From: Schistocephalus solidus
Taxonomy: Eukaryota > Platyhelminthes > Cestoda > Diphyllobothriidea > Diphyllobothriidae
Length of the DNA stretch: 64,000 nt
Assembly: GCA_017591395.1 (NCBI GenBank)
Contig: WEDG01003368.1
Span: 1-64,000, forward strand
Direction of reading: 5' to 3'
Position numbers and translations under genes: made by a program. The notes below the pieces were generated by a model. It was given only the letters and a program-made list of their open reading frames with translations. It searched no databases and was not told the DNA's origin. Positions 1 through 11,345 of this stretch are shown in pieces; position 1 is the first letter of the stretch, and the number at the start of each line of letters is the position of its first letter.

Positions 1-1812
1 GAACACTCTCCTTAAGAAGCAGCAAGAGCCAGTCATTGGACCATTTCAAGGTCGATTTAGTTCTACAGAGTTCTCTTCATCAGCCACCAGTTTGAATGAC
101 GCGCCAAAGTTTGAATCATCAGCAAACATGGCAATATCACCAGTCAGTTCGTTAACTGGTTGATCAGACAATGAACGGTATGGGGCCGAGAACCAGAGCT
201 GGGGAACACCATAGGCCTCAGCTTTGGTCGACTGTTTGTCGTTTGATGTACTTTTGGTTGGTGAGGCGGCCCGGTTAATGAATTTTTTCTATCCATGTCC
301 GAAGTCTGCCTCTTGCGCCTGTGCGGTTGAGGTTATAAAGGCGGTGGTGCGGCGCGCTGTCGGCAGCGGCGCGAGTCTATATAGACTGCGTGCACCCGTA
401 TTACCAATATCGATGGCTTCCGATTTTTTGCGTTCACAAACGGTATGGCAAATTTGGCGACGCAGGATCTGCCTCTGCGAGCCAGGTAACGGGCGTCGGA
501 TGGCAGTTGTTATGTTCGAAGGGCTTTGTACATTAGTTGTTGCTTGGTATTTTGATTTTGGCTTAGGCTGAGTAAAAGGCTGACAGTCGATAATTGTTGG
601 CAGAGGCCCGGCACCGCACCTATAAATATCAGTTCAGTCAACAATTATCGGATAATAAAAGATCGCGGTCTCCGGTAAAGATAGCGTTCGACTGTTGGCC
701 ATCACTTCGAAGCCATCGGTAGGGTGATCATTATCTCGTTTCGCTGTGAGAAACCGACTGGAAAAATTCCGAGAAGATGAATTAGCCTTCGCACAGTCTT
801 CAGTAGGAGGCATATGCCCTCGGCGGTTCTCAGCAGGGTATTGGATCCTCTTGTCTTCCGTGTATTCTTGTTCAGTGAGGTAACCGTAAAACAGTTTCAG
901 GTCTGCGCGAGGTAGCTCGGTTCAGCATGTCCACTTTCGAAAGCACTGTCTTGTTCTAAAAAGGCCCTTTGACCGGATTTCTCTCAGCACTTTTATACGC
1001 ATCTAGAGATGTAGGAGTTCCGTCCGTAAGCGATCTCCACAATTTCCGCTTTCTTACAATGCTGATTTTAAAAGGCCTTTTGAAAGCCATCGCGGTCTGT
1101 TCGTTTAACCTTTTCTCCAAAATTGGACAGTGTTTCTCCATGAGCCTGCGCAGTATGTCCCGGAACGCTCCCGAGTCCTCGGATTTACGTTTCAAAAGAA
1201 TAAAGGTTCCACGAGTGCGCATAAGTTCGGCCCCTCATTCCACCGAAATCGCCGTGCAATATTCCTTCGATTGTTGTGGAGTCTTGCTGGTATAGAAAAT
1301 AGTGGAGTACTCCCCATTGCATTACCACGTGGTCACTTTTGCCACTTATTTTTGTAACTTATTTAGCTATTGATGGGCTCCCAAAACCTAGGAAAACTAA
1401 GCATGGGTTTTGGCCTATCCTAGGTAGAATTATGGAGCCCTATGTTAGTGAAATATTTGTTGCGGGAATTTACTGTCGTTATGGAAAGCCTTTCGGATGT
1501 ACCAACCTTCTGTGAGGCCTCGCTAGAATTACGATCTTTTGGGCCAGAGATGGTTTGCGTGTCGAACGTATCAACAGGACCCTCGGGTTTCGTTTAGCAG
1601 CTGTGTCGCGGTGCTCCGTGCGAAGCTTTATTAAGCAGGTGGAGATGTCGAACGCTCTATGGCTTGTGAGCGATTGTTTGCGTTGAAGGCGATTGCGTAG
1701 ATAGAGTAGCATTTATGATATTAGCGCCTCAGAGCGCTTCTGAGGGACGTGATGCTGCATTTTCGTCTGCGCCATGAGATGTCTGCCATCGTATCGGCAC
1801 TTCACCATTTCC
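1..1812. other. Unassigned sequence
   Basis: I recognise no gene, RNA or mobile-element protein here. A 115-codon ORF at 224-571 (+) and overlapping short ORFs on both strands at 956-1357 have no recognisable motifs, no signal peptide and no codon pattern that sets them apart from chance. Base composition is near-balanced, GC-richer than the AT-rich desert at 39-47 kb. Confidence 0.4.
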
Positions 1813-2707
1813 GTAATTGATGCGATGATGGCTTGGCAGTCCGCGTCCGAGTCGATACATGCCAAAAATTTGACCAAACGCGTTGGATGTTGGATGATTA
1901 TTACAAGACAATTTGACTCGCCTGCGCCCTCTCCATGTGATTGATTCCCCTGCCCAGACAATGTCTCAGCACGTAATATGGAAACGGATGGTCATTGTGT
2001 TTTGCTGATGGACTGCTGTCCTGAGCAGATAGTGGCTCACGCAGTAATACACTCTTATGAGGATTTTTGGCCCCGTGAAACTTAAGAATATGGCCGGGTT
2101 CCGTCGAGTTAGCCGCAACTAGCGTATTTCCTCCTCACCACTGCTGTGTGCTCAGCCATTCACGTGCAGCGTAACCCCCTGCTTTCTCCGACGTAGTTGC
2201 TTTTTCCAAGACTTACACCAGATCTGCAGTCCATCAACAAGCGCACTGACCTCCCATTTCCATATTCTGTGTATTTTGTAGAATTTAACAAATGATCACG
2301 TCTTTAATGGCTCTGCTTTTGTGGAAGATCACAATGCCAACATCCTGATCTAAAAACCAAAGTAGAGTCGGCTACACCAGCAAAGTTTCGGGCCTGCTCT
2401 ACCAATCATGACTGGAACCGAAGTATACACATGCGCACGCAAACAGCTCAGAGGAACAAAAGAAGGGGTGAAATCACTCCGTTGCAACCAAAATGCATCA
2501 TCACCTCACAATACGGGATGCATTGTCCTTGAAAGACTATGCATTCTCAAAGGCAGGTTTGCACGCTGATCCATTTTCTCAAAGAAATAAACAAGCTTCC
2601 CGCCCCCGTATGACATTTTCTTATGAGGTCAACGTTAAATGCCTGACAGACCTATTGAACGCACATGGAAAAGGTGTTAAGGGCCGGTAAATTATGATTT
2701 AAGGCTT
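1813..2707. repeat. Dispersed repeat family R1, copy 1
   Basis: A block of about 0.9 kb recurs in the same orientation at 5438-6325, with only scattered substitutions and 1-3 bp indels. Matching landmarks are the opening GTAATTGATGCGATGATGG, a central GACATTTTCTTATGAGGTC-like stretch and the closing GGGCCGGTAAATTATG. A more diverged piece recurs near 11190-11345. No ORF of more than about 90 codons survives in both copies, so it is probably non-autonomous or a segmental duplication. Element class unknown. Confidence 0.85.
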
Positions 2708-3514
2708 TGATGGAAAGGAGCAATTTTTGCTTAAGCGACACAGTTAGACCTGTGTAGCTGACCAAAAATGTTTTCTGTAGAAATGAAAAAGTTAGGAAAA
2801 AGAGTCAATCAGGCTCTGTTTTTCTGTCTAGTTAAAGTGGCTCGAATAAACTGACCACCCGATCTTGATCTATTGGCAATCATCTGTAAAATGACAGAAA
2901 CTGTTTGTTCTCTTGGCTCTGGCATTACAACGCATTACTTTTTGTGCTACTTATCTTGTGGCCTTTACATCATTCCTCGATGGATTCCGTCTCGTTCTGT
3001 TTACATTCAGTGCCTTTCATAATCTAAGCGCAGCACTTCTATCCTAATGAACTCTAAGGAGTTAATGTTCGCAGTGATTGCTTACGGAGACTTTCTTGAT
3101 AACAGCGGGTGGAAGATTTCACTGCAGCAGATAATGGCTCTGGTATTCGGTAATTAACGTCATCTGACGCTGTTCCATCTCACGATATCTGCAATCATTA
3201 AGCATAAGCCCTTTTGCTAAAATCCATCTGATATTTCGTGATAAAGGCAATTTTCCTGCATTTTGCCAGAACTGTAACCATTTTAATTGCGGGTGTCTTT
3301 TACCATCGTAGCCGTGCTTGCACAACCAAGCCCAGTTGACCTCGCCCGGAGCGCATCCGCGGTGGGTACCATACCGTGACCGTACATCTGTAATCTCGCA
3401 CACCCCAATGCCAGGCACGGGACGCCGATCAAGGACTACAACATTTGCCATGACATCTGCCTTGCCGGAATTGTGATTATATGCCTGCCCTGCCAACAAA
3501 TGCTGCGTTTCACG
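2708..3514. other. Unassigned; one 126-codon ORF on the minus strand
   Basis: The only notable item is an open frame at 3119-3499 on the minus strand, 126 codons. Its product is rich in Trp, Arg and His and has no signal peptide or membrane span that I can see. I do not recognise the family. The frame overlaps the start of another ORF (3436-3621) that runs into the GC-rich module next to it, so part of its openness comes from repeat DNA. It could be chance, a decayed element or an exon. Confidence 0.3.
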
Positions 3515-3640
3515 ACAGTTCGACCGTTGATTTTGACGAGGTCCACCCTATGCTCCACACCAGGTGGTGCAGGGACGGTGACTTGCGCGTATATTAGTCT
3601 TAGGTGATAGAAGCCCGGCACTGCAGCTACCGCACACAGC
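3515..3640 (+). repeat. GC-rich dispersed module (partial copy)
   Basis: This is a partial copy of the module that appears at 14.4, 27.9, 47.4-48.4 and 54.9/57.1/59.3 kb. It begins with ACAGTTCGACCGTTGATTTT, passes through the GGGACGGTGACTTGCGCGT landmark and ends at CTGCAGCTACCGCACAC. The right half of the module, with the GACCGGAG and GGCTGGCGCGGCC landmarks, is missing. No protein is encoded. Class unknown; size and copy behaviour suggest a SINE-like or other non-autonomous element. Confidence 0.8.
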
Positions 3641-3664
3641 CAACTCTAATCTTATAAGTAAAAC

Positions 3665-3864
3665 TTATCCTAGAAACAACCCCGATTCCAAGAAAACATA
3701 AAACCAGCACGGACATGCAAGACAAAACTAACCCAAATCCTAATTTTGAAAATTAACGTAATGCACAAGCTTTCCAAAATTTAACCTCCGAAACAGGTGG
3801 AAACGCCGTAGTCTGGTATGCTAGTTATCCAAGGGAAAAAATATAATTGTGGAAAAGAGGGTGC
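3665..3864. repeat. Dispersed repeat R4, copy 1
   Basis: About 200 bp matches 9791-9989 in the same orientation almost base for base. Shared landmarks are TTATCCTAGAAACAACC at the left and TTGTGGAAAAGAGGGTG at the right. No coding capacity. The two copies sit next to different repeats (R2 here, the telomere-like tract there), which shows mosaic shuffling of this region. Confidence 0.85.
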
Positions 3865-3866
3865 TG

Positions 3867-4386
3867 GTGCCTCATAATCTCCGATGCTCTCTCCCTGAAG
3901 ACTGTTGATGCATTCTCAAGGGCATGTTTACGGAGTGATCCGTTTTCTCAACGAAATAAACAAGTTCCCTGCCCCTCGATGGGTGTGAGCAGGCATGAAA
4001 AGGCAACCTAGCCAAACTCAACCACCATCGCCTGGCTGCCTACTTGCAAGCACATTTGAGAAAACGTTCCTCATGATTTATTCAGACAGTTGTGTGACTG
4101 TGAGTCCTAGGTATCACGAGCGATTGCCTCAAGTGCAGTCAGTCAGTGGGGAAACTTATCAGCGATCTTCGATGCGTGGGCGTGATAACCCTGCTGACTG
4201 ACAATTGCAGGTTTAGGCATGTGACTGAGGTTATACTTCACCTGGTGCACAAACCCCTTCCCCCAGGCCGTCGGAAACCAGGGCCGCATTCAGGACAGAT
4301 TATGCCCCGGTCGAGTTCGCACTCAGATCAGACAAGAATTAATCCGCAAGAAGTAGGGGCGGAGGGGCAGTTGGCCATTCCTGTAT
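3867..4386. repeat. Dispersed repeat R2, copy 1
   Basis: A block of about 0.5 kb repeats at 6973-7471. Both open with GTGCCTCATAATCTCCGATG and end near GGCCATTCCTGT. Part of it (GAAGACTGTTGATGCATTC onwards, including CGAAATAAACAAG) also resembles an internal stretch of R1 at about 2519-2610, so R1 and R2 are probably related. Only short, non-homologous-looking ORFs are present. Confidence 0.8.
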
Positions 4387-5437
4387 CAAGAAAAATCAAA
4401 TCGTCAGTGACCAAACTCATTTTATCAGCCCAGTTCCCAGCAGTCTTGTTCATTGTGTAAGAACATCCAAGCGTAGTCCTGCCCAAGTGACGGATTTGAT
4501 CTCGGTCGGTTGGGCTAGTCTAGATGATGATGAGGAGGAGGTGAAGTAAAAGTTATACGCTTATGTTTTGGATTACAGTGTTGCACATCGTCCCAGTATG
4601 CACAGACGTTAACGCATTTGGTGGATTAGTTAAGTCGAATGGCAAAAGGAGCAGATTAATAATTTTGAACTAAGCACACTTTTGGGTGATTCGCTTTCGA
4701 ATGAACATCGCTATGTAATCGCTATAACTACATATGCAGCATTTACCACAACAAAAAAAGAACGAAGCTTGAAGATTGAATGGGAAAACGGAAAAATGGC
4801 TTCAGTTTGCAGCATTTAGCCAAAAAGGTTCAAGACAGGGTTAGAAACCCGCACAGTGACAGATGGATTAGAAAAACTAGTTATTGAGGGCACCATAGAT
4901 GGGCTGAACTTCATCTTCACCTATATAAACAGCGGATTGCATAAAAAAGAGCTGGACACTGACGTCGAAGGATATGCACGATGAATTATAATTGAGAATG
5001 ACTAGAAGGGTGAACATTTAAGCCTTTTTTTAACGTCTCTTTTCATTAATGAAACGGATTTTAACTTTTACCGACTTCCCTTCACGATGTAATGACCCCT
5101 TCATGGACACTATTCAATTCAGAGAAATGAAGAGGAAGAAAAGTCTTCCTCTAATCGAGTCTAAGAGCTTGCTTTCTCACGAACCGGACCGCTGTTAATT
5201 GTCTACCAACCAGCTTTTGCTCTAGGTATTCTACCCTCTAATTCGAGATTGAGTTCCCGAGCATGTGCTGACAATTTAGGATAGGATGCTTTTGCCGGAA
5301 CAAGGAGTTTATAGGTCTGGCGTTTCGGGTGTTCACTCGAACACATCATCAATAAGTGCAGTATTGCAGGATTATGCAGTGACCACGCGACAACATGCGT
5401 ACTATAATTAGCGTCTCTAACGATCATCGCTGGGGGT
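4387..5437. other. Unassigned sequence
   Basis: About 1 kb between repeat blocks. Only short ORFs are present, the longest about 99 codons at 5203-5502 (minus) and running into R1. No motif recognised. Confidence 0.4.
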
Positions 5438-6325
5438 CGTAATTGATGCGATGATGGCTTGGCAGTCCGCGTCCGAGTCGATACAAGCCAAAATTTGACC
5501 AAACGCGTTGGATGTTGGATGATTATTACAAGACAATTTGACTCGCCTGCGCCCTCTCCACGTGATTGATTCCCTGCCCAGACAATGTCTCAGCACGGAA
5601 TATGGAAACGGATGGTCATTGTGTTTGCTGATGGACTGCTGTCCTGAGCAGATAGTGGCTCACGCAGTAATCAAATCTTATGAGGATTTTGGCCCCATGA
5701 AACTTAAGAATATGGCCGGGTTCCATCGAGTTAGCCGCAACTAGCGTCTTTCCTCCTCACTGCTGCTGTGTGCTCGGCCATTCACGTGCGGCGTTACCCC
5801 CTGGTTTCTCCGACGTAGTTGCTTTTTCCAAGACTACACCAGATCTGCAGTCCATCAACAAGCGCACTGACCTCCCATTTCCATATTCTGTGTATTTTGT
5901 GGAATTTAACAAATTATTACGTCTGTTTTGGCTCTGCTTTGCGAAAGATCACAATGCCAACATCCTGATCTAAAACCAAAGTAGAGTCGGCTACACCAGC
6001 AAAGTTTTGGGCCTGCTCTACCAATCATGACTGGAACCAGAAATATACACATGTGCACGCAAACAGCTGCGAGGAACAAAAGAAGGGGCGAAATCACTCC
6101 GTCGCAGCCAAATGCATCATCACCTCACAATACGGGATGCATTGTCCTTGAAGACTATGCATTCTCAAAGGCAGGTTTGCACGCTGATCCATTTTCTCAA
6201 AGAAATAAACAAGTTTCCCGCCCCCCTATAACATTTTCTTATGAGGTCAACTTAAAATGCCTGACAGACCTATTGAACGCACATGAATAAGGTGATAAGG
6301 GCCGGTAAATTATGATTTAAGGCTG
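5438..6325. repeat. Dispersed repeat family R1, copy 2
   Basis: Second near-identical copy of the block at 1813-2707, same orientation and about 3.6 kb downstream. Differences are single substitutions and small indels, several of which change the reading frame between copies, so no shared protein is under selection. Homology ends abruptly after GATTTAAGGCT, where the flanks diverge. Confidence 0.85.
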
Positions 6326-6428
6326 TCTTCTCTGACTTCGCATTTGGGGAACCTTTGTGTTCTCGACCCTACTAATTTAACATAACCGCCGTGATGGGCA
6401 TGTGACTGAGGTTATACTCTCGCCTGGT

Positions 6429-6528
6429 CCAATAAATGAGTAGCTGTCTCACTCCTTACCTGTTTTCGCGTCCACTTAAGCGGCAGACTTAAATTGCAAA
6501 GCGATAGAAGTGAACGGTTATTAAATAT
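6429..6528 (+). repeat. Left arm of a 100-bp inverted repeat pair
   Basis: This stretch is the reverse complement of 8671-8770 apart from a handful of mismatches. It opens with CCAATAAATGAGTAGCTGTC and closes with AACGGTTATTAAATAT. The arms enclose about 2.14 kb that holds R2 copy 2 and R3 copy 1. Similarity stops at both edges on both sides. No target-site duplication is obvious. It may be the terminal repeats of a foldback-type element or two independent copies of a short repeat. Confidence 0.8.
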
Positions 6529-6972
6529 TAGTTTGTAAAAAAATGTTGGTCATCCTTCATTGACGTACGGGGATCGGATCAGGTTCATTCAGCGTTTCCG
6601 CTTGGATAACAAAAGAGGCAAGTGTCGTTTGCGCAGCGTTGCTTAGCGGCTACACGTGTCTAAGAGATTTTTAGGATAGATAAAGAGATCGAAGAACTGA
6701 GCACATAATTTTTACCTTTATTTCCCCCATGATATCCTGACATCTTCAATATCGCATTAGCTGAACAGTTAAGCGCTTTGGACGTAACGGAACTTCCTCA
6801 GCAGGACTGCGCAGTATCCGCCTGAGACCTCCCTGAGTGGCCGATTGCTTTGACCAAACGGAGTCTCAACACCGAATATGGGGTGGGTAGATCGTTGCAC
6901 TTGCTAATTGGCTGGTGGCCTGTAAACCATGATTTAGGCATCTTGCGCACTCCATCGAAGTCAAATTCATTA
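6529..6972. other. Unassigned sequence inside the inverted-repeat pair
   Basis: About 440 bp with no recognisable gene. A stretch near 6838-6960 faintly resembles the start of R1, with matching words such as CCGAATATGG and ATGATTTAGGCATC, and may be a very old copy. Confidence 0.35.
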
Positions 6973-7471
6973 GTGCCTCATAATCTCCGATGCTCTCTCC
7001 CTGAAGACTGTTGATGCATTCTCAAGGGCATGTTTACGTAGTGATCCGTTTTTTCAACGAAATAAACAAATTCCCCGCCTCTCGATGGGTGTGAGCAGGC
7101 AGGAAAAGGCAACCAAGCCAAACTCAACCACCATCGCCTGGCTGACTACTTTCATCTACATTTGAGAGAACGTTCCTCATGATTTATTCAGACAGTATCA
7201 CGAGCGATCGCCTCAAGTACAGTCAGTCAGGGGAGAAACTGATCAGCGATCTGAAGTGCGTTGGCGTGACAACCCTGCAGACTGACAATTGCAGGTTAAG
7301 GCATGTGACTGAGGTTATACTCTCGCCTGGTCCACAAACCCCTCCCCCAGACCGTCGGAAACCAGGGCCGGATTCAGGACAGATGATGCCCCGGTCGAGT
7401 TCGCACTCAGATCAGACAAGAATTAGTCTCCGCAAGAAGTAGGGGCGGAGGGGACAGTTGGCCATTCCTGT
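6973..7471. repeat. Dispersed repeat R2, copy 2
   Basis: Matches 3867-4386 in the same orientation, with small deletions. Here R2 runs directly into R3 (7472 onwards). At copy 1 it runs into unrelated sequence, so the joined R2-R3 unit is either the fuller element or a new junction. Confidence 0.8.
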
Positions 7472-7811
7472 AAAGAATATGAGGGGAAATCAAAGCTGGA
7501 CAATTCGGACGTTGATGACCCGTAAGTTTGTCGAAGCAGGGACACCGACGAAAGTAACACAACCGAAGAACTTTGTATTCCCTCCCTCATCCCTGGTTTA
7601 TAAAATAATGGATGTAAAGTGTTGTGAAGTCAAGGAATAACAACACTAGGTATTTTTACCAGTAGTGGACCCTTGGACCTTGCTAGGAAGAACGGCACCA
7701 CCTACCGTAAGCGATGATATTCTTCGAAAACAGGAGAATGGTACGGGAAGCGAAGTAAGGAAAAGGCGATTGTGGCGCAGGGGTTAAACTACAAGCAAAA
7801 GAATACACATC
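7472..7811. repeat. Dispersed repeat R3, copy 1
   Basis: Matches 8901-9256 in the same orientation. Landmarks are AAGAATATGAGGGGAAATC, the AT-rich TTTATAAAATAATGGATG and GGCGATTGTGGCGCAGGGG. This copy lacks about 54 bp present in copy 2 (around 8971-9030) and carries a short insertion before GGTACGGGAAGCG. The following segment (7799-7853) recurs by itself at 9660-9714. Confidence 0.85.
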
Positions 7812-8670
7812 CCTTACCACAAACGGAAGACCAAATGTGAAGTTGAAGCCTAATAAGAAAGTATTTTGTCCATTTGTTTTGGATGCCCATATAAATTCAA
7901 ATATATGTTATAGACAATATGTAGCAAAATCTCCAAAGTGTTGCAGGTGTTCTTTTCGCATCGAAAATATCGTTCATAGATCCAGATAAGGAACTGTTTC
8001 GATAAGCAGCTAGAATATTGACTTCAGGTTTTGTGCTATTGGCTGGAAAAAACCATCGTAGGCTACTTGAGGAGAGTAGCAGACTTTCTGAGGAGCCTGG
8101 AATACTTGTCATATGAATACCAAGTTCATACGCTAAACCAATTCCCTTTACATGCAGACAGCTCACGAGGAATACCATGCAGATGTAGCGGGTTGAGAAG
8201 AGTCAAGCGTGTGATCTCCAAGTCGATAGCTTCTTTGCAGCGTTCAGAAGAATTAGCCTGCAGGAGAGCTTTTAGTAGCCTTGGACAGCCAAGGTTTCAG
8301 TCAGTAGTTCTTCTCGTGGCAAGTTATTGGAAACTTAACGATAGCATCAACGATTGAGTTATTTTATCATAACACGAGTGTGAGATAGGAAACCTCATTT
8401 ACGCATAATCAGTACTTTCCTGATAGCTACCCCTAAAGAGTATTTATATTACTACTCCGTTTTCTCTTTCCTCACGCCAACTTTTATCCTCTTCCAAAAA
8501 AACCTTTTGGATAGAATGACGGCACTACTGGAACCATTTCAGAAATATTTCAATAATTTTCCTACCATACTTTTCCGTGCCCTTCTAAATATAGCCTTTA
8601 AAGGCGCTGTCATGTATTCTTAAATATGACAAGTGACGATGTCGACCGTGTGTCCCACGGATTCGGACTG
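7812..8670. other. Unassigned sequence
   Basis: Holds two overlapping ORFs of about 93 (minus) and 108 (plus) codons at 7897-8357. Neither shows a recognisable domain, and opposite-strand overlap suggests at least one is a shadow. No promoter or RNA gene is seen. Confidence 0.35.
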
Positions 8671-8770
8671 ATATTTAATAACCGTTCACTTAGATCGCCT
8701 TGCCATTGAAGTCTGGCGCTTAAGTGGACGAAAACACAGGTAAGGAGTGAGACAGCTACTCATTTATTGG
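8671..8770 (-). repeat. Right arm of the 100-bp inverted repeat pair
   Basis: Reverse complement of 6429-6528 with a few mismatches. It lies about 130 bp before R3 copy 2. Confidence 0.8.
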
Positions 8771-8900
8771 TAAACAGGAAAGGGTGGTTATGCGCATGGA
8801 CTGAAATGTGATAATTTATATGAGGCCTGGGTTACATTTATTGGCCACATAGGGAACACCTTTCCTTTGAGAAAACACCTATAAAACGAAACCCACAAAA

Positions 8901-9256
8901 GAATATGAGGGGAAATCGCAGATGGACAATTCGTACGTTGATGACCCGTAATTCGGATGAAGCAGGGACACCGATGGTGAAAGTCACTGAAGGCAGTGAC
9001 GAAGGCAGCCTTACTCAATACCACAACGTAAGTAACACAACCGAAGAACTTTGTATTCTCTCCCAATCCCTGGTTTATAAAATAATGGATGTAAAGTGTT
9101 GTGAAGTCAAGGAATAACAACACAAGGTATTTTTACCGCTAGTGGACCCTAGGACCTTGCTAGGAAGAACGGCACCGCTTACCGTAGGCGGTACGGGAAG
9201 CGAAGTAAGGAAAAGGCGATTGTGGCGCAGGGGTTAAAGTACAAGCAAATGATAAG
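8901..9256. repeat. Dispersed repeat R3, copy 2
   Basis: Second copy of 7472-7811, longer by an internal segment containing the near-repeats GTCACTGAAGGC and GTGACGAAGGC. This suggests either loss in copy 1 or a local duplication here. It leads into the telomere-like tract after about 75 bp. Confidence 0.85.
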
Positions 9257-9330
9257 AAAAATGGACGAGAAAGAGTAGTAGAACCAATACAATCTTGGCA
9301 AGAAGAAGAGACGCAACATGGGCAAATGAT

Positions 9331-9635
9331 AACCCTTAACCTAACACAAAACTTAACAATAACTCTAAACTTATCTCTTACCCGAAACTTTACCCTAACG
9401 CAAATGCTAACCTGAATCATAAATCTAAGGCTTACCATAAACTTAAGCCTAATTCTAACCTTAACCCTAAACACAACTCTAAACCTAAACCTTAACCCAA
9501 ACCCTTATCCTTACCTTAAACCTAACCCTAAACGTAACCTCAACCCTAACTCAAACCCTAACAGTAAGCTGAAGCCTAAGTGTAGACCCTAACCCCAAAC
9601 CATAAACGATAACCCAAACCCTAACCCTATCATCG
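9331..9635. repeat. Degenerate interstitial telomere-like (CCCTAA)n tract
   Basis: About 300 bp is built from imperfect hexamers and heptamers close to CCCTAA, such as AACCCTAAC, AACCTAAAC and AACCTTAACCC. The least decayed part lies at 9445-9560 and 9585-9630. Flatworm telomeres are TTAGGG repeats, so this reads as an old internal telomeric tract. The minus-strand ORF across it (9160-9474) only reflects the repeat. It separates two copies of other repeats, which fits subtelomere-type shuffling. Confidence 0.8.
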
Positions 9636-9790
9636 GCGGTGACGTAAACCCTAAGAAGAAAAGAATACACATCCCTTACCACATACGGAAGATCGAAAGT
9701 GAAGATGAAGCCTAAACTTACTGCAACCCTAAAGGGTATACCTAACCCGAAGATTGCAATTATGAAAGCGCAACCGAAAACACAGCCAAA

Positions 9791-9989
9791 TTATCCTAGA
9801 AACAACCCTTATTCCCAGAAAACATGAAACCAGCACGGACATGCAATACAAAACTAACCCAAATCCTAACCTTGAAAATTAACGTAATGCACAAGCATTC
9901 CAAATTCTAACCTCCAAAACAGGTGGAAACGCCGTAGTCTGGTATGCTAGTTATCCAAGGGAAAAAATATAATTGTGGAAAAGAGGGTG
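9791..9989. repeat. Dispersed repeat R4, copy 2
   Basis: Near-identical to 3665-3864 in the same orientation. It lies about 160 bp after the telomere-like tract. Confidence 0.85.
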
Positions 9990-11189
9990 GTGGAAAAAGA
10001 ATAAGCTGAAAGCCTCCCCACAGACCATGTAAAAATCGAAACCATCCCAAGGCGAAAACTTCCTCCAGCAAGCGCACAAGACCCGCACACAAACCAAAAC
10101 GCTGTTGCAAACCTCTAATAACCGAACAAAACTACCAGTACTAGCGAAGCTAAAGTAACGAGTGAGCCGGACTTTACAGAAAGCATTCAGATGACAGATG
10201 TAGATTAAACGTTAGCATCCAATGTCATCGTTCAAAGCGACTGAGCGTGTGGAAGGCCGCTGTTTATAGGTTATGGAGCATAATGTCTGGAGAATGGAAT
10301 AGAGATAAGGAAAGAGGACGCGCAAAGGAGAGGGAGTAGTTAAGATCATCCTCCAAGCCATCCAAGGCCTAACCACCGAAAGGAAGACCACCCCACCTAG
10401 CAGCCCCTCCCAAATCTCAGTCAAAACCTCTATTACACCTCATGAAATAAGGAAAAATAGGCGAGCAACATGAACGAAAGACCTAAGATAGCAGAAGGCA
10501 GCCAAAGGACAGCTGCCCTTTGTTCCAAACCGTCTTTTCGGCATATAAGCCTCACCGAATGTGACGCAGACTGCACAGAACAGTCAGCAGCACCCCTGTT
10601 TCAAACACCGACACCCATGCCGAAACATTGACCAGTCAAAAGCCGAACGAATGCGTCGCTACGCAGCATGGCAGACACCTTGCTGCAAAGGCACCCACCC
10701 GAAATGTTTTAAGCAAAGGGAAGCCCTCAAAGGCTTCCAAGCCCGTAAACCTCCCTCCACCCCAATCTAGAACACGGCCCAACACGACCAAACACATGAC
10801 CGAGCATCGCACCTAACAGAACACCAACAACCGCACTCCAACCCATAAGCCAGGGCAGTTCAATCGGGTTCAACCAGCCCACAGAGTAGACAAAGGAAAC
10901 CAAACCCCTCTCACGCGATGATGAAGCAGAAAACCGAGGACGAAAACGTCCAGAGATCTTAAACTGCCAAAGACAACCTACTGTAAGCATTTGGGTAGCA
11001 AAAACAAAGGCGTTTTAATTTTGACCCGGCTAATGTGCTACCATTCACATTTAACTCGTTCTCTGCACGCACGCCTTCCTATGAGATAGCTAGCGAGACC
11101 CGGGGTTCAGAATTTGTGCATTTTTTGAATTTAAACAAATGCACCATGACTCAAGCAGTTCACGGCTCACGTGGTTGTCACCTCTGGCG
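9990..11189. other. C-rich unassigned sequence
   Basis: The plus strand is poor in G and T-runs and rich in A and C up to about 10990, a compositional skew unlike its neighbours. Only short ORFs (60-87 codons) are present, with low-complexity products. No recognisable gene. Confidence 0.4.
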
Positions 11190-11345
11190 AAAAGTTCGGC
11201 CTTATTAAACTTGAACATGTGGCCGGGTCCCGTCGCATGAGCCGTTAGGGTCCTTCATCCTCACTGCTGCCATGTGCTCCACCATTCGCGTGTGGGGTTG
11301 TGTCCCACTTTCTCCGACGTAATTGCTTTGTCCAAAACTGCATCC
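11190..11345. repeat. Diverged fragment of repeat family R1
   Basis: Resembles R1 at about 2075-2220. Shared words in the same order are GGCCGGGT..CCGTCG, CCTCACTGCTG, GTGCTC..CCATTC and TTTCTCCGACGTA. Divergence is much higher than between the two main R1 copies, so this is an older insertion. Confidence 0.65.

Noticed and set aside
9160..9474. 104-codon Arg/Val/Phe-rich minus-strand ORF
   Set aside because: Translation of the degenerate TTAGGG-like repeat.
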